Shown here piece after piece: positions 8,902 through 18,149 of a stretch of DNA of 55,476 nucleotides. The DNA is taken from NCBI GenBank assembly GCA_902627245.1, contig CACOIH010000007.1, forward strand, positions 5,001-60,476, written 5' to 3'. The stretch is from an uncultured Alphaproteobacteria bacterium. Its GTDB lineage: Bacteria; Pseudomonadota; Alphaproteobacteria; HIMB59; GCA-002718135. The stretch's first letter is position 1, and every line of letters starts with the position of its first letter. The notes under the pieces are model-generated. The model was not told the DNA's origin and made no database searches. It worked only from the letters and a program-made list of their open reading frames with translations. The position numbers were made by a program, and so were the translations under genes.

Positions 8902-9900
8902 ATGTCAAAAAAAATTTTTATAACTGGTGGTGCGGGTTATTGTGGCTCTGTACTTGTTCCTATGTTATTGTTGAAAGGGTATACAGTTACAGTATACGAT
9001 ACTTTTTATTTTGGAAATTTTCTTCCACAAAATGATAATTTAAATACTGTTGTTGGTGATATAAGAGATAGTGCAAAACTTATAGAGACTTCAAAAGACC
9101 ATGATATTTTTATTAGTCTTGCTTGTATTTCAAATGATGCAAGTTTTGAGTTAAATGCTGATCTTTCTACCTCAATTAATCTAAATGCTTTTGAGCCTAT
9201 GGTATTAGCAGCTAAAAAAAACAAAATAAAAAGATTTATTTATGCATCTTCTAGCTCAGTTTATGGGGTTTCAAATCAACCAAACGTAACAGAGGAACAT
9301 CCTCTTGTTCCTTTAACACACTATAATAAATACAAGGGGATGTGCGAACCAATATTAGAAAAATATACAAATGATGAATTTATAGGTGTTACTTTTCGAC
9401 CTGCTACAGTTTGTGGTTATTCTCCCCGTCTAAGACTAGATTTATCTGTAAATATTTTAACTAACCATGCAATTAATAAAAATGTAATAACGGTTTTCGG
9501 AGGAGATCAACTTAGACCTAATTTACATATCAGAGATTATTGTGAAGCTATTGAGTTATTTATAAATGCTCCTAAGGAACTAATTCAGAACGAAAAATTT
9601 AATATTGGCTATCAAAACTTATCTATAGCAGAAATAGCAAATATTGTAAAAAAGGTAGTTGAAAAAGAATTTCCCCATAAAAAAGAAATTGAAATAATTA
9701 AAACTGAAAGTGATGATAATAGATCATATCATATCAATTCTGATAAAATAAAGAATGTTTTAGGTTTCGAGCCAAGATTTACAATAGAAGATGCTATAAT
9801 TGACTTATGTAAAGCATTTAAAAATAATCTTATTAAAAATAGTTTCACAGATGAAAACTTTTTTAATGTAAAAAAAATTAAATCATTGAATATAAAGTGA
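8902..9900 (+). CDS. NAD-dependent sugar-nucleotide epimerase/dehydratase (extended SDR)
   Basis: A 332-residue extended SDR with GGAGYCG at residues 9-15, the active-site triad region YASSSSVYG and THYNKYK, and a C-terminal substrate domain. The second half (FRPATVCGYSPRLRLD, HIRDYCEA) resembles NAD(P) epimerases of heptose and deoxysugar loci. The specific reaction is unknown. There is a 32-base upstream gap with no clear promoter. Its stop TGA overlaps the GTG I infer as the start of the next SDR. Confidence 0.82.
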   Translation: MSKKIFITGGAGYCGSVLVPMLLLKGYTVTVYDTFYFGNFLPQNDNLNTVVGDIRDSAKLIETSKDHDIFISLACISNDASFELNADLSTSINLNAFEPMVLAAKKNKIKRFIYASSSSVYGVSNQPNVTEEHPLVPLTHYNKYKGMCEPILEKYTNDEFIGVTFRPATVCGYSPRLRLDLSVNILTNHAINKNVITVFGGDQLRPNLHIRDYCEAIELFINAPKELIQNEKFNIGYQNLSIAEIANIVKKVVEKEFPHKKEIEIIKTESDDNRSYHINSDKIKNVLGFEPRFTIEDAIIDLCKAFKNNLIKNSFTDENFFNVKKIKSLNIK

Positions 9901-10887
9901 AAAAAAATTGCTGTAGTAACAGGAGGTGGAGGCTTCATAGGAAGTCACATGGTAGATTTGCTTTTAAAAAAAAATTTTAAAGTAATTGTTATAGATAATT
10001 TTTCTGGAGGCCATGAAAAAAATTTACATCATCATAAAAAAAATACTTTATTAAGTGTTGAGCGTACAGACATATTGAAATTAAAAAATAAATCTATTTT
10101 TAACGACGCTACATTCGTTTTTCATTTTGCTGGTATTGGTGATATTGTGCCATCAATTGAGAAGCCAATAAAGTATATGAACATAAATGTTCAGGGTACT
10201 ATAAATGTATTAGAGATGTGCAGGGAAACAAATATTAAAAAATTTGTATATGCCGCCTCTTCTTCTTGCTATGGTTTGGCATCAACTCCCACATCTGAAA
10301 AAAATAAAATTTCACCACTGTATCCTTATGCTTTAAGTAAATATTTTGGCGAGCAAAGTGCTTTTCATTGGGGTAAAGTATACAGAATACCAATAAATTC
10401 TATCAGAATATTTAACGCATATGGTACAAGGGTTAGGACAACTGGTGCTTATGGAGCTGTTTTTGGAGTTTTTTTTAAACAAATTATTGATAATCAGCCT
10501 ATAACTATTGTGGGTAATGGTCGTCAAAGAAGAGATTTTATATATGTTACTGATTTAGTAAATGCTTTTTATTTGGCAGCCAAGACAAAAGATAGTGGAC
10601 AAATTTATAATGTTGGATCAGGTAATCCACAATCAATTAATAAATTAGTCAAATTAATTGGTGGAAATAAAATTGAATACTTGCCAAAAAGACCTGGTGA
10701 GCCTGATTGTACTTGGGCTAATATATCTAAGATAAAGAAAGAGCTTAACTGGAGGCCAAAAGTTTCTTTTGAAAAAGGCGTTAAATTTATGCTTAAAGAA
10801 ATTAAAAATTGGGAAAATGCTCCTTTATGGAATAAAGAAAAAATAGATAAAGCCACAAGAACTTGGTTTAAATATATGAGTAGATAG
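9897..10887 (+). CDS. NAD-dependent epimerase, start region disrupted by one extra A
   Basis: From 9901 the frame reads KKIAVVTGGGGFIGSHMVD, a perfect Rossmann N terminus, but there is no ATG, GTG or TTG in frame before ATG 9949, which lies after the glycine motif. GTG at 9897, in a typical GTGA overlap with the previous stop, would start the protein exactly if the A8 run at 9900-9907 were A7. The remaining ~312 residues are intact, with YAASSSCYG, YPYALSKYFGEQ and IRIFNAYG, as in UDP-glucose/GlcNAc 4-epimerase-like SDRs. Initiation at ATT 9907 is the alternative. Assembly error, slippage and true mutation cannot be separated here. Confidence 0.75.
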
Positions 10888-10889
10888 TT

Positions 10890-12428
10890 ATGAGTAGTGA
10901 ATTCTTTAATAAATATAAATATAAGATTAAAACAATTAAAGAAATAGAATTAATTTTAAAAAAGAAAACAAAAAAAACTAAATTAGTTATGTGCCATGGA
11001 GTTTTTGATTTAGTTCATCCTGGCCATGTAAGGCACTTATCTTACGCTAAATCCAAAGGTGATATATTGCTTGTGACAATTACTGCAGATGTTCATATTA
11101 AGAAGGGAGTTTATAGACCGCATGTACCACAAAACTTAAGAGCATTAAATTTGGCGGCATTTGAAATGGTGGATTTTGTTGTTATTGATAAAAATGAAAC
11201 ACCATTAATAAATTTAGATAAACTAAAACCTGATTATTTTGCAAAAGGTTTTGAATATTCATCTAAAGGTTTGCCAAAGGCAACTTATCAAGAAATGAAA
11301 ATAGTGAAAAAATATGGTGGAGAAATGTTATTTACGCCTGGAGACATTGTTTATTCATCATCAAAATTTTTGCAAAAGAATTTACCTAAACTTAATTATG
11401 ATAAACTACTTTTATTATTAAATCAAAATTCATTAAACTTTGAAGATTTAAAAAAAACACTAAAACAAATTCAGGATATTTCAATACATGTTGTTGGTGA
11501 CACCATAGTTGACACCTATACAAGAACATCATTGATTGGAGGTCAAACAAAAACACCTACTTTTAGCGTATTATTCAACGAAAAAAATGATTATATTGGT
11601 GGTGCAGGAATAGTAGCTAAACATTTACAAGCTGCTGGCGCCAAAGTAACATTTACAACTGTATTGGGGAATGATGAATTAATGAAATATGTTAAAACAT
11701 CATTTAAAAATTCTAATATTAAACTTAATGCAATAATTGATAAAAACAGACCAACAACAAATAAAAATGTAATTACTACTGATAATTATAAGCTTCTTAA
11801 AATTGATAATGTTAATAATACACCTATTAGTGAAAATATATTCACTCAAATAAGTAAATACATTCAAAAGACTAAATCAAAATCGATTATTTTCAGTGAT
11901 TTTAGACATGGAATTTTTAATAATTTAACTATACCAAAACTAATTAACGCAATACCTAAAAAAATGTTCAAAGTAGCAGATAGCCAAGTTGCAACAAGGT
12001 GGGGTAATATTTCTGAATTTAAAAATTTTGATTTGATTACGCCAAATGAAAAAGAAGCAAGGTTTTCATTAGCTGACCAAGATTCAAATATAGGTACTCT
12101 TGCATCTAAACTTAGAGATGAGTCTAACTACAAAAATCTGATATTAAAATTGGGCGAAAAGGGTGTGTTGTGTGTGGGTTCAGTAAAAAAGAATGAAGCT
12201 TTTAATATTGACTCATTTGCAAGTAATGTACTAGATGCTGTAGGAGCAGGAGATGCTTTATTAGCGTATTCTACATTAGTATTATTGAAAACAAATTCGT
12301 TAGTTCTTGCAGGTATTATTGGATCTATAGCAGCAAGTTGTGAATGTGAAGTTGATGGTAACATACCAATAAAAGTTGATAAAATAATTGAAAAAATTGA
12401 TGAAGTTGAAAAAAATATAAATTTATAA
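10890..12428 (+). CDS. Bifunctional nucleotidyltransferase-PfkB kinase (HldE-like, reversed domain order)
   Basis: A 512-residue fusion. The N-terminal part (about 30-165) is a cytidylyltransferase-fold domain with GVFDLVHPGHVRHL, where H43-P-G-H46 is the HxGH nucleotide-binding motif. The C-terminal part (about 193-505) is a PfkB sugar kinase with GGAGIVAKHL and DAVGAGDA (Asp455 the expected base). Both activities occur in HldE, which phosphorylates heptose-7-phosphate at C1 and adds a nucleotide, but HldE has the kinase first. Here the order is inverted, implying an independent fusion or domain swap. It lies 2 bases after the epimerase gene. Expected product: an NDP-heptose or similar NDP-sugar. 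Confidence 0.88.
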   Translation: MSSEFFNKYKYKIKTIKEIELILKKKTKKTKLVMCHGVFDLVHPGHVRHLSYAKSKGDILLVTITADVHIKKGVYRPHVPQNLRALNLAAFEMVDFVVIDKNETPLINLDKLKPDYFAKGFEYSSKGLPKATYQEMKIVKKYGGEMLFTPGDIVYSSSKFLQKNLPKLNYDKLLLLLNQNSLNFEDLKKTLKQIQDISIHVVGDTIVDTYTRTSLIGGQTKTPTFSVLFNEKNDYIGGAGIVAKHLQAAGAKVTFTTVLGNDELMKYVKTSFKNSNIKLNAIIDKNRPTTNKNVITTDNYKLLKIDNVNNTPISENIFTQISKYIQKTKSKSIIFSDFRHGIFNNLTIPKLINAIPKKMFKVADSQVATRWGNISEFKNFDLITPNEKEARFSLADQDSNIGTLASKLRDESNYKNLILKLGEKGVLCVGSVKKNEAFNIDSFASNVLDAVGAGDALLAYSTLVLLKTNSLVLAGIIGSIAASCECEVDGNIPIKVDKIIEKIDEVEKNINL

Positions 12429-12439
12429 ATAATATAAAA

Positions 12440-13372
12440 ATGAAAATTATTATAGTTGGTTATGGAGTACAAGGTAAAAAGAGACGACTTAATATTGATA
12501 ATAAATCAAGTATAATTGCTATAGTTGACCCATATTATAAATTATCAGATTATAATTACATTCAAGATGTTCCAATAAATACTTATAATACAGTGTTCAT
12601 CTGTACTCCCGATAGTAATAAAGAGGAGATCATTAACTATTGCGTTGAACACAATAAAAATATTTTGGTTGAGAAGCCATTAATATTCAATAGTTTGAAA
12701 AAGCTCAATAATTTAGAAAAAAAAATTAATAAGAAGAAAATTACACTTTATACAGCTTATAATCATAGATTTGAGCCACATATAAAAACATTAAAAAAGA
12801 TAATTAAATCTAAAAAATTTGGAAAGATTTATTATTGTAGTTTGTTTTATGGTAACGGAACTGCAAAACTAGTTAAAAAAAGTAATTGGCGAGACCAGAG
12901 ATCAGGGGTGTTTGGAGATCTTGCACCACATTTAATTGATATGTGTTATTTTTTATTTGGAATTAATAATGTAAATTCTTTTAAGCTTGTTTCTTCAAAT
13001 AATTACGAAAATAAAGCTCCAGATCATGTTATAATAAAGAATTATAATTCAAAAATAAAAATTTTTCTAGAAATGACATTATGTATGTGGAAAAATGATT
13101 TTAGATGTGATTTAATTTGTGAGAAAGGATCAATTCATATCAATTCACTTTGTAAATGGGGTCCAACCACTATTATAACAAGAAAAAGAAAATTGCCGTC
13201 AGGTAAGCCAAGTGAAAATAAAAAAACCATTATTAGTTCTGATCCTACTTGGTTTGAAGAATATAAATTTTTTAGAAAAGCTAGTAAAAGACGTGAAAGT
13301 TATGATTCTTTAAAAGATATATCTATTTTAAAAAATATATTAAATATAGAAAATGAAATCAAAAAAAAATAA
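12440..13372 (+). CDS. Gfo/Idh/MocA-family sugar oxidoreductase
   Basis: A 310-residue protein with an N-terminal Rossmann motif (IIIVGYGVQGKKR), the family EKP motif in NILVEKPL (about residue 76) and a C-terminal domain with FGDLAPHLIDMCYFLFG. Family members oxidise or reduce hydroxyl groups of sugars or NDP-sugars with NAD(P). Placed between the kinase-nucleotidyltransferase and the dehydrogenase homologue, it probably acts on the nucleotide sugar made here, for example as a 3-dehydrogenase preceding a DegT aminotransferase. That step is inference. It overlaps the next gene by 20 bases. Confidence 0.83.
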   Translation: MKIIIVGYGVQGKKRRLNIDNKSSIIAIVDPYYKLSDYNYIQDVPINTYNTVFICTPDSNKEEIINYCVEHNKNILVEKPLIFNSLKKLNNLEKKINKKKITLYTAYNHRFEPHIKTLKKIIKSKKFGKIYYCSLFYGNGTAKLVKKSNWRDQRSGVFGDLAPHLIDMCYFLFGINNVNSFKLVSSNNYENKAPDHVIIKNYNSKIKIFLEMTLCMWKNDFRCDLICEKGSIHINSLCKWGPTTIITRKRKLPSGKPSENKKTIISSDPTWFEEYKFFRKASKRRESYDSLKDISILKNILNIENEIKKK

Positions 13373-14639
13373 ATTAGTTATAGGCTTTTTAGGGCTATCT
13401 CATTTAGGACTTTGTTACCTTGTTGCAGCTGTATCTAAAAATACCAAAGTAATTGGTATTGATAAAAATAAGAATATAATAGAAAATTTAAGAAAAAATA
13501 AAATATTACATGTTAAGGAAAATTATTTATTAGAAAATATAGTTAAATATAAAAAAAATATTTTATTTAGCACTGATTTTAAAGCATTAATTAAATGTGA
13601 TATAGTATTTATATCTCAAGATGTTAAAACAAATAACTACGGTAAAAGTAATTTTAATATCTTAAATAGCTATATTTCAAAAGCTATAAAAAATATGAAT
13701 ATTAATGCAGAACTTGTTTTATTATCTCAAGTTCCACCCGGTTTCACAAGAAAAATTAAATGGCCAAAGAAACAATTATTTTATAACGTTGAAACGCTTG
13801 TTTTTGGCAATGCTATATTTAGAGCTAAATTTCCAGAACGATTAATAATAGGTTATGATCAAAAAGAAAATATCAACAAAACCAAAATTTATAAATATTT
13901 AAAATCTTTTAAGGTTCCTATAATATCTATGAGTTATGAAAGTGCAGAAATAACCAAGATATCTATTAATTTAATATTAATTTCTAATATTACTGTTGCA
14001 AACGAAATAGGAATTATTTGTGAGAAAATAAATGCTAGTTGGAACGATGTATACCAGGCTTTAATATTGGATAAAAGAATTGGTAAATATGCATATATAA
14101 AAAATGGTTTAGGTTTATCGGGAGGTAATCTTGAAAGGGATTTATATAACTCAATTGAAATATGTAAAAAAAATTCATTAAAAAATGATTTTTTTAATTC
14201 AATGCTTAATAGCTCAAAAATTAACAAAAAATGGGCATTAAATAAATTTAAATTTATCTCAAAGTTTTTACCTAAAAATTCTAAAATAGGCATTTTAGGT
14301 CTCTCTTACAAAGAAAATACAAATTCTACTAAAAATTCTCCAGCTATTACAATATTAAAGGAGAATAAATTCAAAAATATTTATTGTTATGATCCGCTAG
14401 CTGAATTAAATATGAACAATCTCTCTTATAAAAGAGAAAATTCTTTTAAAAAAGTTATTAAAAACTGTGATTTATTATTAATTATGACTAAGTGGGATGA
14501 ATTTAAAAATATTAATTTAAAAACTTTAAAACTAAACATGAATAAAAGATTTATTATTGATCCATTTGGAGTATTGGCGCATTTGTCTTTAAATGAAAAC
14601 GGTTTTGATTATTTTTGCAAGGGCAGTATAAAGTTATGA
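13353..14639 (+). CDS. UDP-glucose/GDP-mannose dehydrogenase homologue lacking the catalytic cysteine
   Basis: A 428-residue protein with the three-domain layout of nucleotide-sugar dehydrogenases: N-terminal GFLGLSHLGL, central ESAEITKISINL, and C-terminal GILGLSYKENTNSTKNSP. The active-site block that normally reads GFGGSCFPKD is GLSGGNLERD here. The catalytic Cys position is Asn259, so the thioester step of four-electron oxidation to a uronic acid is not expected. It may perform a two-electron oxidation, act on a different substrate, or be non-catalytic. The gene is otherwise full length with no frameshift. Its neighbours are a Gfo/Idh oxidoreductase and a frameshifted epimerase. Confidence 0.8.
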   Translation: MKSKKNKLVIGFLGLSHLGLCYLVAAVSKNTKVIGIDKNKNIIENLRKNKILHVKENYLLENIVKYKKNILFSTDFKALIKCDIVFISQDVKTNNYGKSNFNILNSYISKAIKNMNINAELVLLSQVPPGFTRKIKWPKKQLFYNVETLVFGNAIFRAKFPERLIIGYDQKENINKTKIYKYLKSFKVPIISMSYESAEITKISINLILISNITVANEIGIICEKINASWNDVYQALILDKRIGKYAYIKNGLGLSGGNLERDLYNSIEICKKNSLKNDFFNSMLNSSKINKKWALNKFKFISKFLPKNSKIGILGLSYKENTNSTKNSPAITILKENKFKNIYCYDPLAELNMNNLSYKRENSFKKVIKNCDLLLIMTKWDEFKNINLKTLKLNMNKRFIIDPFGVLAHLSLNENGFDYFCKGSIKL

Positions 14640-15480
14640 AAAATAAGAAATCTAATAGACTTATAATATTAGGATCTAATAGCTTCATTGCTAAAAGTAT
14701 TATTAAAAAAATTAGCAAAAAAAATTGCAATTATTAAAATTTCTAGAAAAGAAGTAAATTTGCACAACAAAAAGAGTATTCTAAAATTAAATAAAATAAT
14801 AAGAAATGGTGATTCTGTTATGCTTGCAGCCGCTAGAGCTCCTGTTAAAGATATAAAAAATGTTTAATTATAATATAAAAATAGTTGAAAATTTAATAGA
14901 AGTTCTTGTAAATAAAAAACTAAGACACTTAACTTATTTAAGCTCAGATGCTGTTTATAAGGATAGTAAGGGTTTAATTACTGAGGACTCTCCTTGTGAA
15001 CCTGATTCTTTACATGGATTAATGCATTTAACTAGAGAAAAAATTTTTGAAAACTATTTTCCTAATAATTTGTGTATATTAAGACCTACATTAGTATATG
15101 GAAAAGAAGATCCTCATAACGGTTATGGACCAAACTCTTTTTTAAAAATAGCTAATAAAAACCAAAATATTCAATTATTTGGAAAAGGAGAAGAAAGAAG
15201 AGATCATATAAATATTGATGATGTTGGAAGGATATCTTCAAAACTAATCTTAAATTCATTTGTTGGAAAAATAAATATAGTTACTGGTAAAGTTATTACT
15301 TTTTACAAAATTGCTAAAACTATCCAGAAAAATATTAATCCAAATATTAAAATAGAGTTCAGAAAAAGATCTGGTCCAATGCCACATAACGGTTATAGAG
15401 CATTTGATAATAAAAAAATATCTAGAATTTTTAAAAACTTTAAGTTTAAAACTATCGAAAACTGGGCTTCCGATGAGTAA
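14636..15480 (+). pseudogene. SDR-type sugar epimerase/reductase with two +1 A frameshifts
   Basis: ATG 14636 (4-base overlap with the previous stop) begins an SDR with RLIILGSNSFIAKSI. The frame breaks at the A8 run 14717-14724; removing one A continues as IAIIKISRKEVN to about 14850. A second break is at the A6 run 14855-14860; removing one A joins it to the long 3' frame with YLSSDAVYKD, LRPTLVYGKEDPH and RRDHINIDDVG. The reconstructed product is about 280 residues, normal for a short extended SDR. As written only a ~207-residue 3' fragment is open. Function would be sugar-nucleotide epimerase or reductase. Real decay and homopolymer error are both possible. Confidence 0.78.
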
Positions 15481-16589
15481 AAATTTTCCAAAAATAGAGT
15501 TAATAGATTTAAAAAAAAGATATTTGGATGAAAAGAATAACTTATTAAAATGTTTTAAAAAAGTTTTAAAGAATGGAACACTAGTTTTAACTGACGAAGT
15601 CAAAAATTTTGAAGAAAATATTTGTAATTATACAGGCTCTAAGTACTGTTTAGGATTAAACTCTGGAACAGATGGGTTAATGATGGCTTTATGGTCTCTT
15701 AATATTGGTAGAGGAGATGAAGTTATCACTTCTCCATTATCTTTTATAGCTTCAGTTGCCGCTATCGTTCATGTTGGCGCAAAACCAGTTTTAGTAGATG
15801 TTAAAAATGATTTGAACATAGATGAAAACTTAATTGAAAAATCAATAAGTTCAAGAACCAAAGCAATTATGCCTGTTCACTGGACTGGCAAGATTTGCAA
15901 TATGAAAAAAATCTCACAAATTGCTAAAAAATATAATTTGCATGTTATAGAAGATGCTGCACAGGGAATGGGCTCTTATTACAATAATAAACATGCAGGA
16001 ACATTTGGAACAATTTCAGCTTTTTCAGCTCATCCACTTAAAAAATTTAAACGCTCTTGGAGATGGTGGTTTTATTACTACAAATAAAAAATCTTTGTAT
16101 GAAAAAATAAAGCTTTATAGAAATCATGGAATAAAAAGTAGAGACAATGTCACAATATTTGGAGTAAATTCTAGATTAGATTCATTAAATGCAGAAATAC
16201 TTTCATTTCGATTAACAAGATTAGAAAATATTATTAGAAAAAGACGTAAAAATGTCATGCTTTACAAAAAATATTTAAAAACTGACAAAGTAAATCTACC
16301 GGTAGAAAATAAAGAAAATTTTGATCCATATGTAATGTTTATAACGCAATGTAAGGATAGAGATAAATTACATAAGTATTTAAATTCCAAAAATGTGCAA
16401 TCATTAATATACTACGGTACACCACTTCATTTGCATGTAGCTTCAAAAAATATAGGATTAAATAAATTTAAACTTCCAAATGCAACAAAAATTGCTAGTA
16501 GAGTACTCTCGTTTCCCCATCATCAATATTTAAAAGAATCCCAAATCAAACATGTATGTAAATTAATAAATAAATTTTATGAAGAATAA
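15473..16589 (+). pseudogene. DegT/DnrJ/EryC1 aminotransferase with a +1 A frameshift at the PLP lysine
   Basis: ATG 15473 overlaps the preceding stop by 8 bases and begins SKNFPKIELIDLKKRY. The protein has SGTDGLMMAL, VIEDAAQGMGS and AHPLK, where Lys190 is the PLP-binding lysine. The frame breaks in the A6 run 16040-16045, directly after that lysine codon. With five As it would read HPLKNLNALGDGGF and continue to the stop at 16589, giving ~371 residues. The downstream gene is a tandem paralogue with an intact HPLKSLNVMGDGG at the same site. The family transfers an amino group to keto-sugar nucleotides. If truly broken, the paralogue may cover the function. Confidence 0.82.
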
Positions 16590-17688
16590 AGTACCCTACA
16601 ATTACCTACCTTTTGAATTTTCTAATTATAAGAAAATTTCTATTAAATGGGATAAACTAATTAAGTCTTCTGAATTTACATTAGGTACTTTTATGGAGGA
16701 ATTTGAAAATAATTTTAAGAAATATATAAAAGCAAAATATTGTTTTGGAACAAATAATGGAACTGACGCTCTAATACTTTGTCTTAAATCTCTTGGAATT
16801 AAAAAAGGTGATGAAGTAATAACAGTTTGTAATTCTTTTTACGCAACGGCGGGTGCCATACATGCTGTTGGTGCAAAAATAGTCTTTGTAGACTCTGATG
16901 ATAGATATCAGATCAATACATCTCAAATCGAAAAAAAAATAAATAAAAGAACTAAGGCCATAATTCCAGTTCATTGGGGTGGGGCATCACCACTAATGAA
17001 AAATATTATAAAGATTGCTAATAAATATAAAATTCATGTGATTGAAGATGCTTGTATGGGGATTGGTGCATCAATCTATAAAAAATCTCCCGGTACTTTT
17101 GGAATTGTCAATGCTTTTAGTATGCATCCATTAAAATCTTTAAATGTAATGGGTGATGGAGGTATTGTTGCAACCAATAACACAAAAATTGCAAATTGGA
17201 TAAGAAAGTATAGAAATCATGGAATGATAAATAGAGATAATATTGATTTTTGGGGTGTAAATTATAGATTACAGCCATTACAAGCAATAGTTGCAAACGA
17301 AAATTTAAAAAAAATTGATAGTGTTATTAAAAAAAGAAACAAAAATGCGAGTTTTTTAGATGAGCATTTAAAAATATTACAACCAAAAGTTATTTTACCT
17401 AAAAGATTAAAAGGTTACATGGAGACATTTGCTTTGTATATGATAATTTGTGAGAAAAGAGATAAGTTAATTAAATATCTTGTTCAAAATAATATTGAAG
17501 CTAAAATACATTATCCAATACCGTTACATTTACAAAAGCCAGGATTAAAAAATGGTTACAAAAAAGGTGATTTTCCTATAGCAGAGCAACAAGCAAAAAA
17601 ACTTATTACACTTCCTGTTCACCAATATTTAAATAAAAATCAACTTTTGTACATGGTTAATAAAATCAAACAATTTTATAATTATTAA
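16579..17688 (+). CDS. DegT/DnrJ/EryC1-family sugar aminotransferase
   Basis: An intact 369-residue fold-type I PLP enzyme with NNGTDALILCL, VIEDACMGIGAS, and MHPLKSLNVMGDGG with Lys186 as the expected internal aldimine. It is a tandem paralogue of the preceding frameshifted gene and overlaps it by 11 bases. Members convert 3- or 4-keto NDP-sugars to amino sugars. The Gfo/Idh protein at 12440-13372 could generate a 3-keto substrate, but this is not proven. Regiochemistry cannot be assigned. Confidence 0.88.
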   Translation: MKNKVPYNYLPFEFSNYKKISIKWDKLIKSSEFTLGTFMEEFENNFKKYIKAKYCFGTNNGTDALILCLKSLGIKKGDEVITVCNSFYATAGAIHAVGAKIVFVDSDDRYQINTSQIEKKINKRTKAIIPVHWGGASPLMKNIIKIANKYKIHVIEDACMGIGASIYKKSPGTFGIVNAFSMHPLKSLNVMGDGGIVATNNTKIANWIRKYRNHGMINRDNIDFWGVNYRLQPLQAIVANENLKKIDSVIKKRNKNASFLDEHLKILQPKVILPKRLKGYMETFALYMIICEKRDKLIKYLVQNNIEAKIHYPIPLHLQKPGLKNGYKKGDFPIAEQQAKKLITLPVHQYLNKNQLLYMVNKIKQFYNY

Positions 17689-17693
17689 TTTAT

Positions 17694-18149
17694 TTGCTTA
17701 AACCAAATCAAATAAATTATCTTTATAAACATTTTGTTTCGGTTCTTTTTATTTTTGATAGTAAAAACAATATATTAATGCAATTACGAGATAAAAATCC
17801 AGATATTGCTGCACCGAATATGTGGGGACCAGTTGGCGGTAGATGCAACATAGGTGAAACTCCTTATCAATGTTGTGTAAGAGAAACTGAGGAAGAGACA
17901 GGTTACAGCCCAAAAAAAATTTATTGGCATAAAAATATTTTTATAAAAAAAAACATAAATTATAATCAAAAAGAACATTACCTATCTATTTTTTGGAATA
18001 ATTATGATAATCTATCAAAAATTAATTGCTTTGAAGGTCAAAAAATTATCTTTATTAGTTTAAAAGAAATTGAAAAATTAAATACTTTTAAACATAATAT
18101 AGAATGTATTAAGGAGATCTTAAAAATAAAAGAAAAGTATGAAGAATAG
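17694..18149 (+). CDS. Nudix hydrolase
   Basis: A 151-residue protein with a complete Nudix box in GRCNIGETPYQCCVRETEEE followed by TGY, fitting GX5EX7REUXEEXGU. Nudix enzymes hydrolyse nucleoside diphosphate linked substrates, including NDP-sugars. The start appears to be TTG at 17694, 6 bases after the previous stop. Overlap with the cupin-ThDP gene suggests a role in the same sugar pathway, perhaps removing a wrong or dead-end NDP-sugar, but the substrate is unknown. Confidence 0.85.
   Translation: MLKPNQINYLYKHFVSVLFIFDSKNNILMQLRDKNPDIAAPNMWGPVGGRCNIGETPYQCCVRETEEETGYSPKKIYWHKNIFIKKNINYNQKEHYLSIFWNNYDNLSKINCFEGQKIIFISLKEIEKLNTFKHNIECIKEILKIKEKYEE

Noticed and set aside
12128-12472. Open frame on the minus strand (and similar antisense frames, e.g. 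13934-14293, 32564-32923, 42968-43399)
   Set aside because: They lie wholly or mostly opposite intact conserved genes and show no protein family features; AT-rich codon use produces such shadows.
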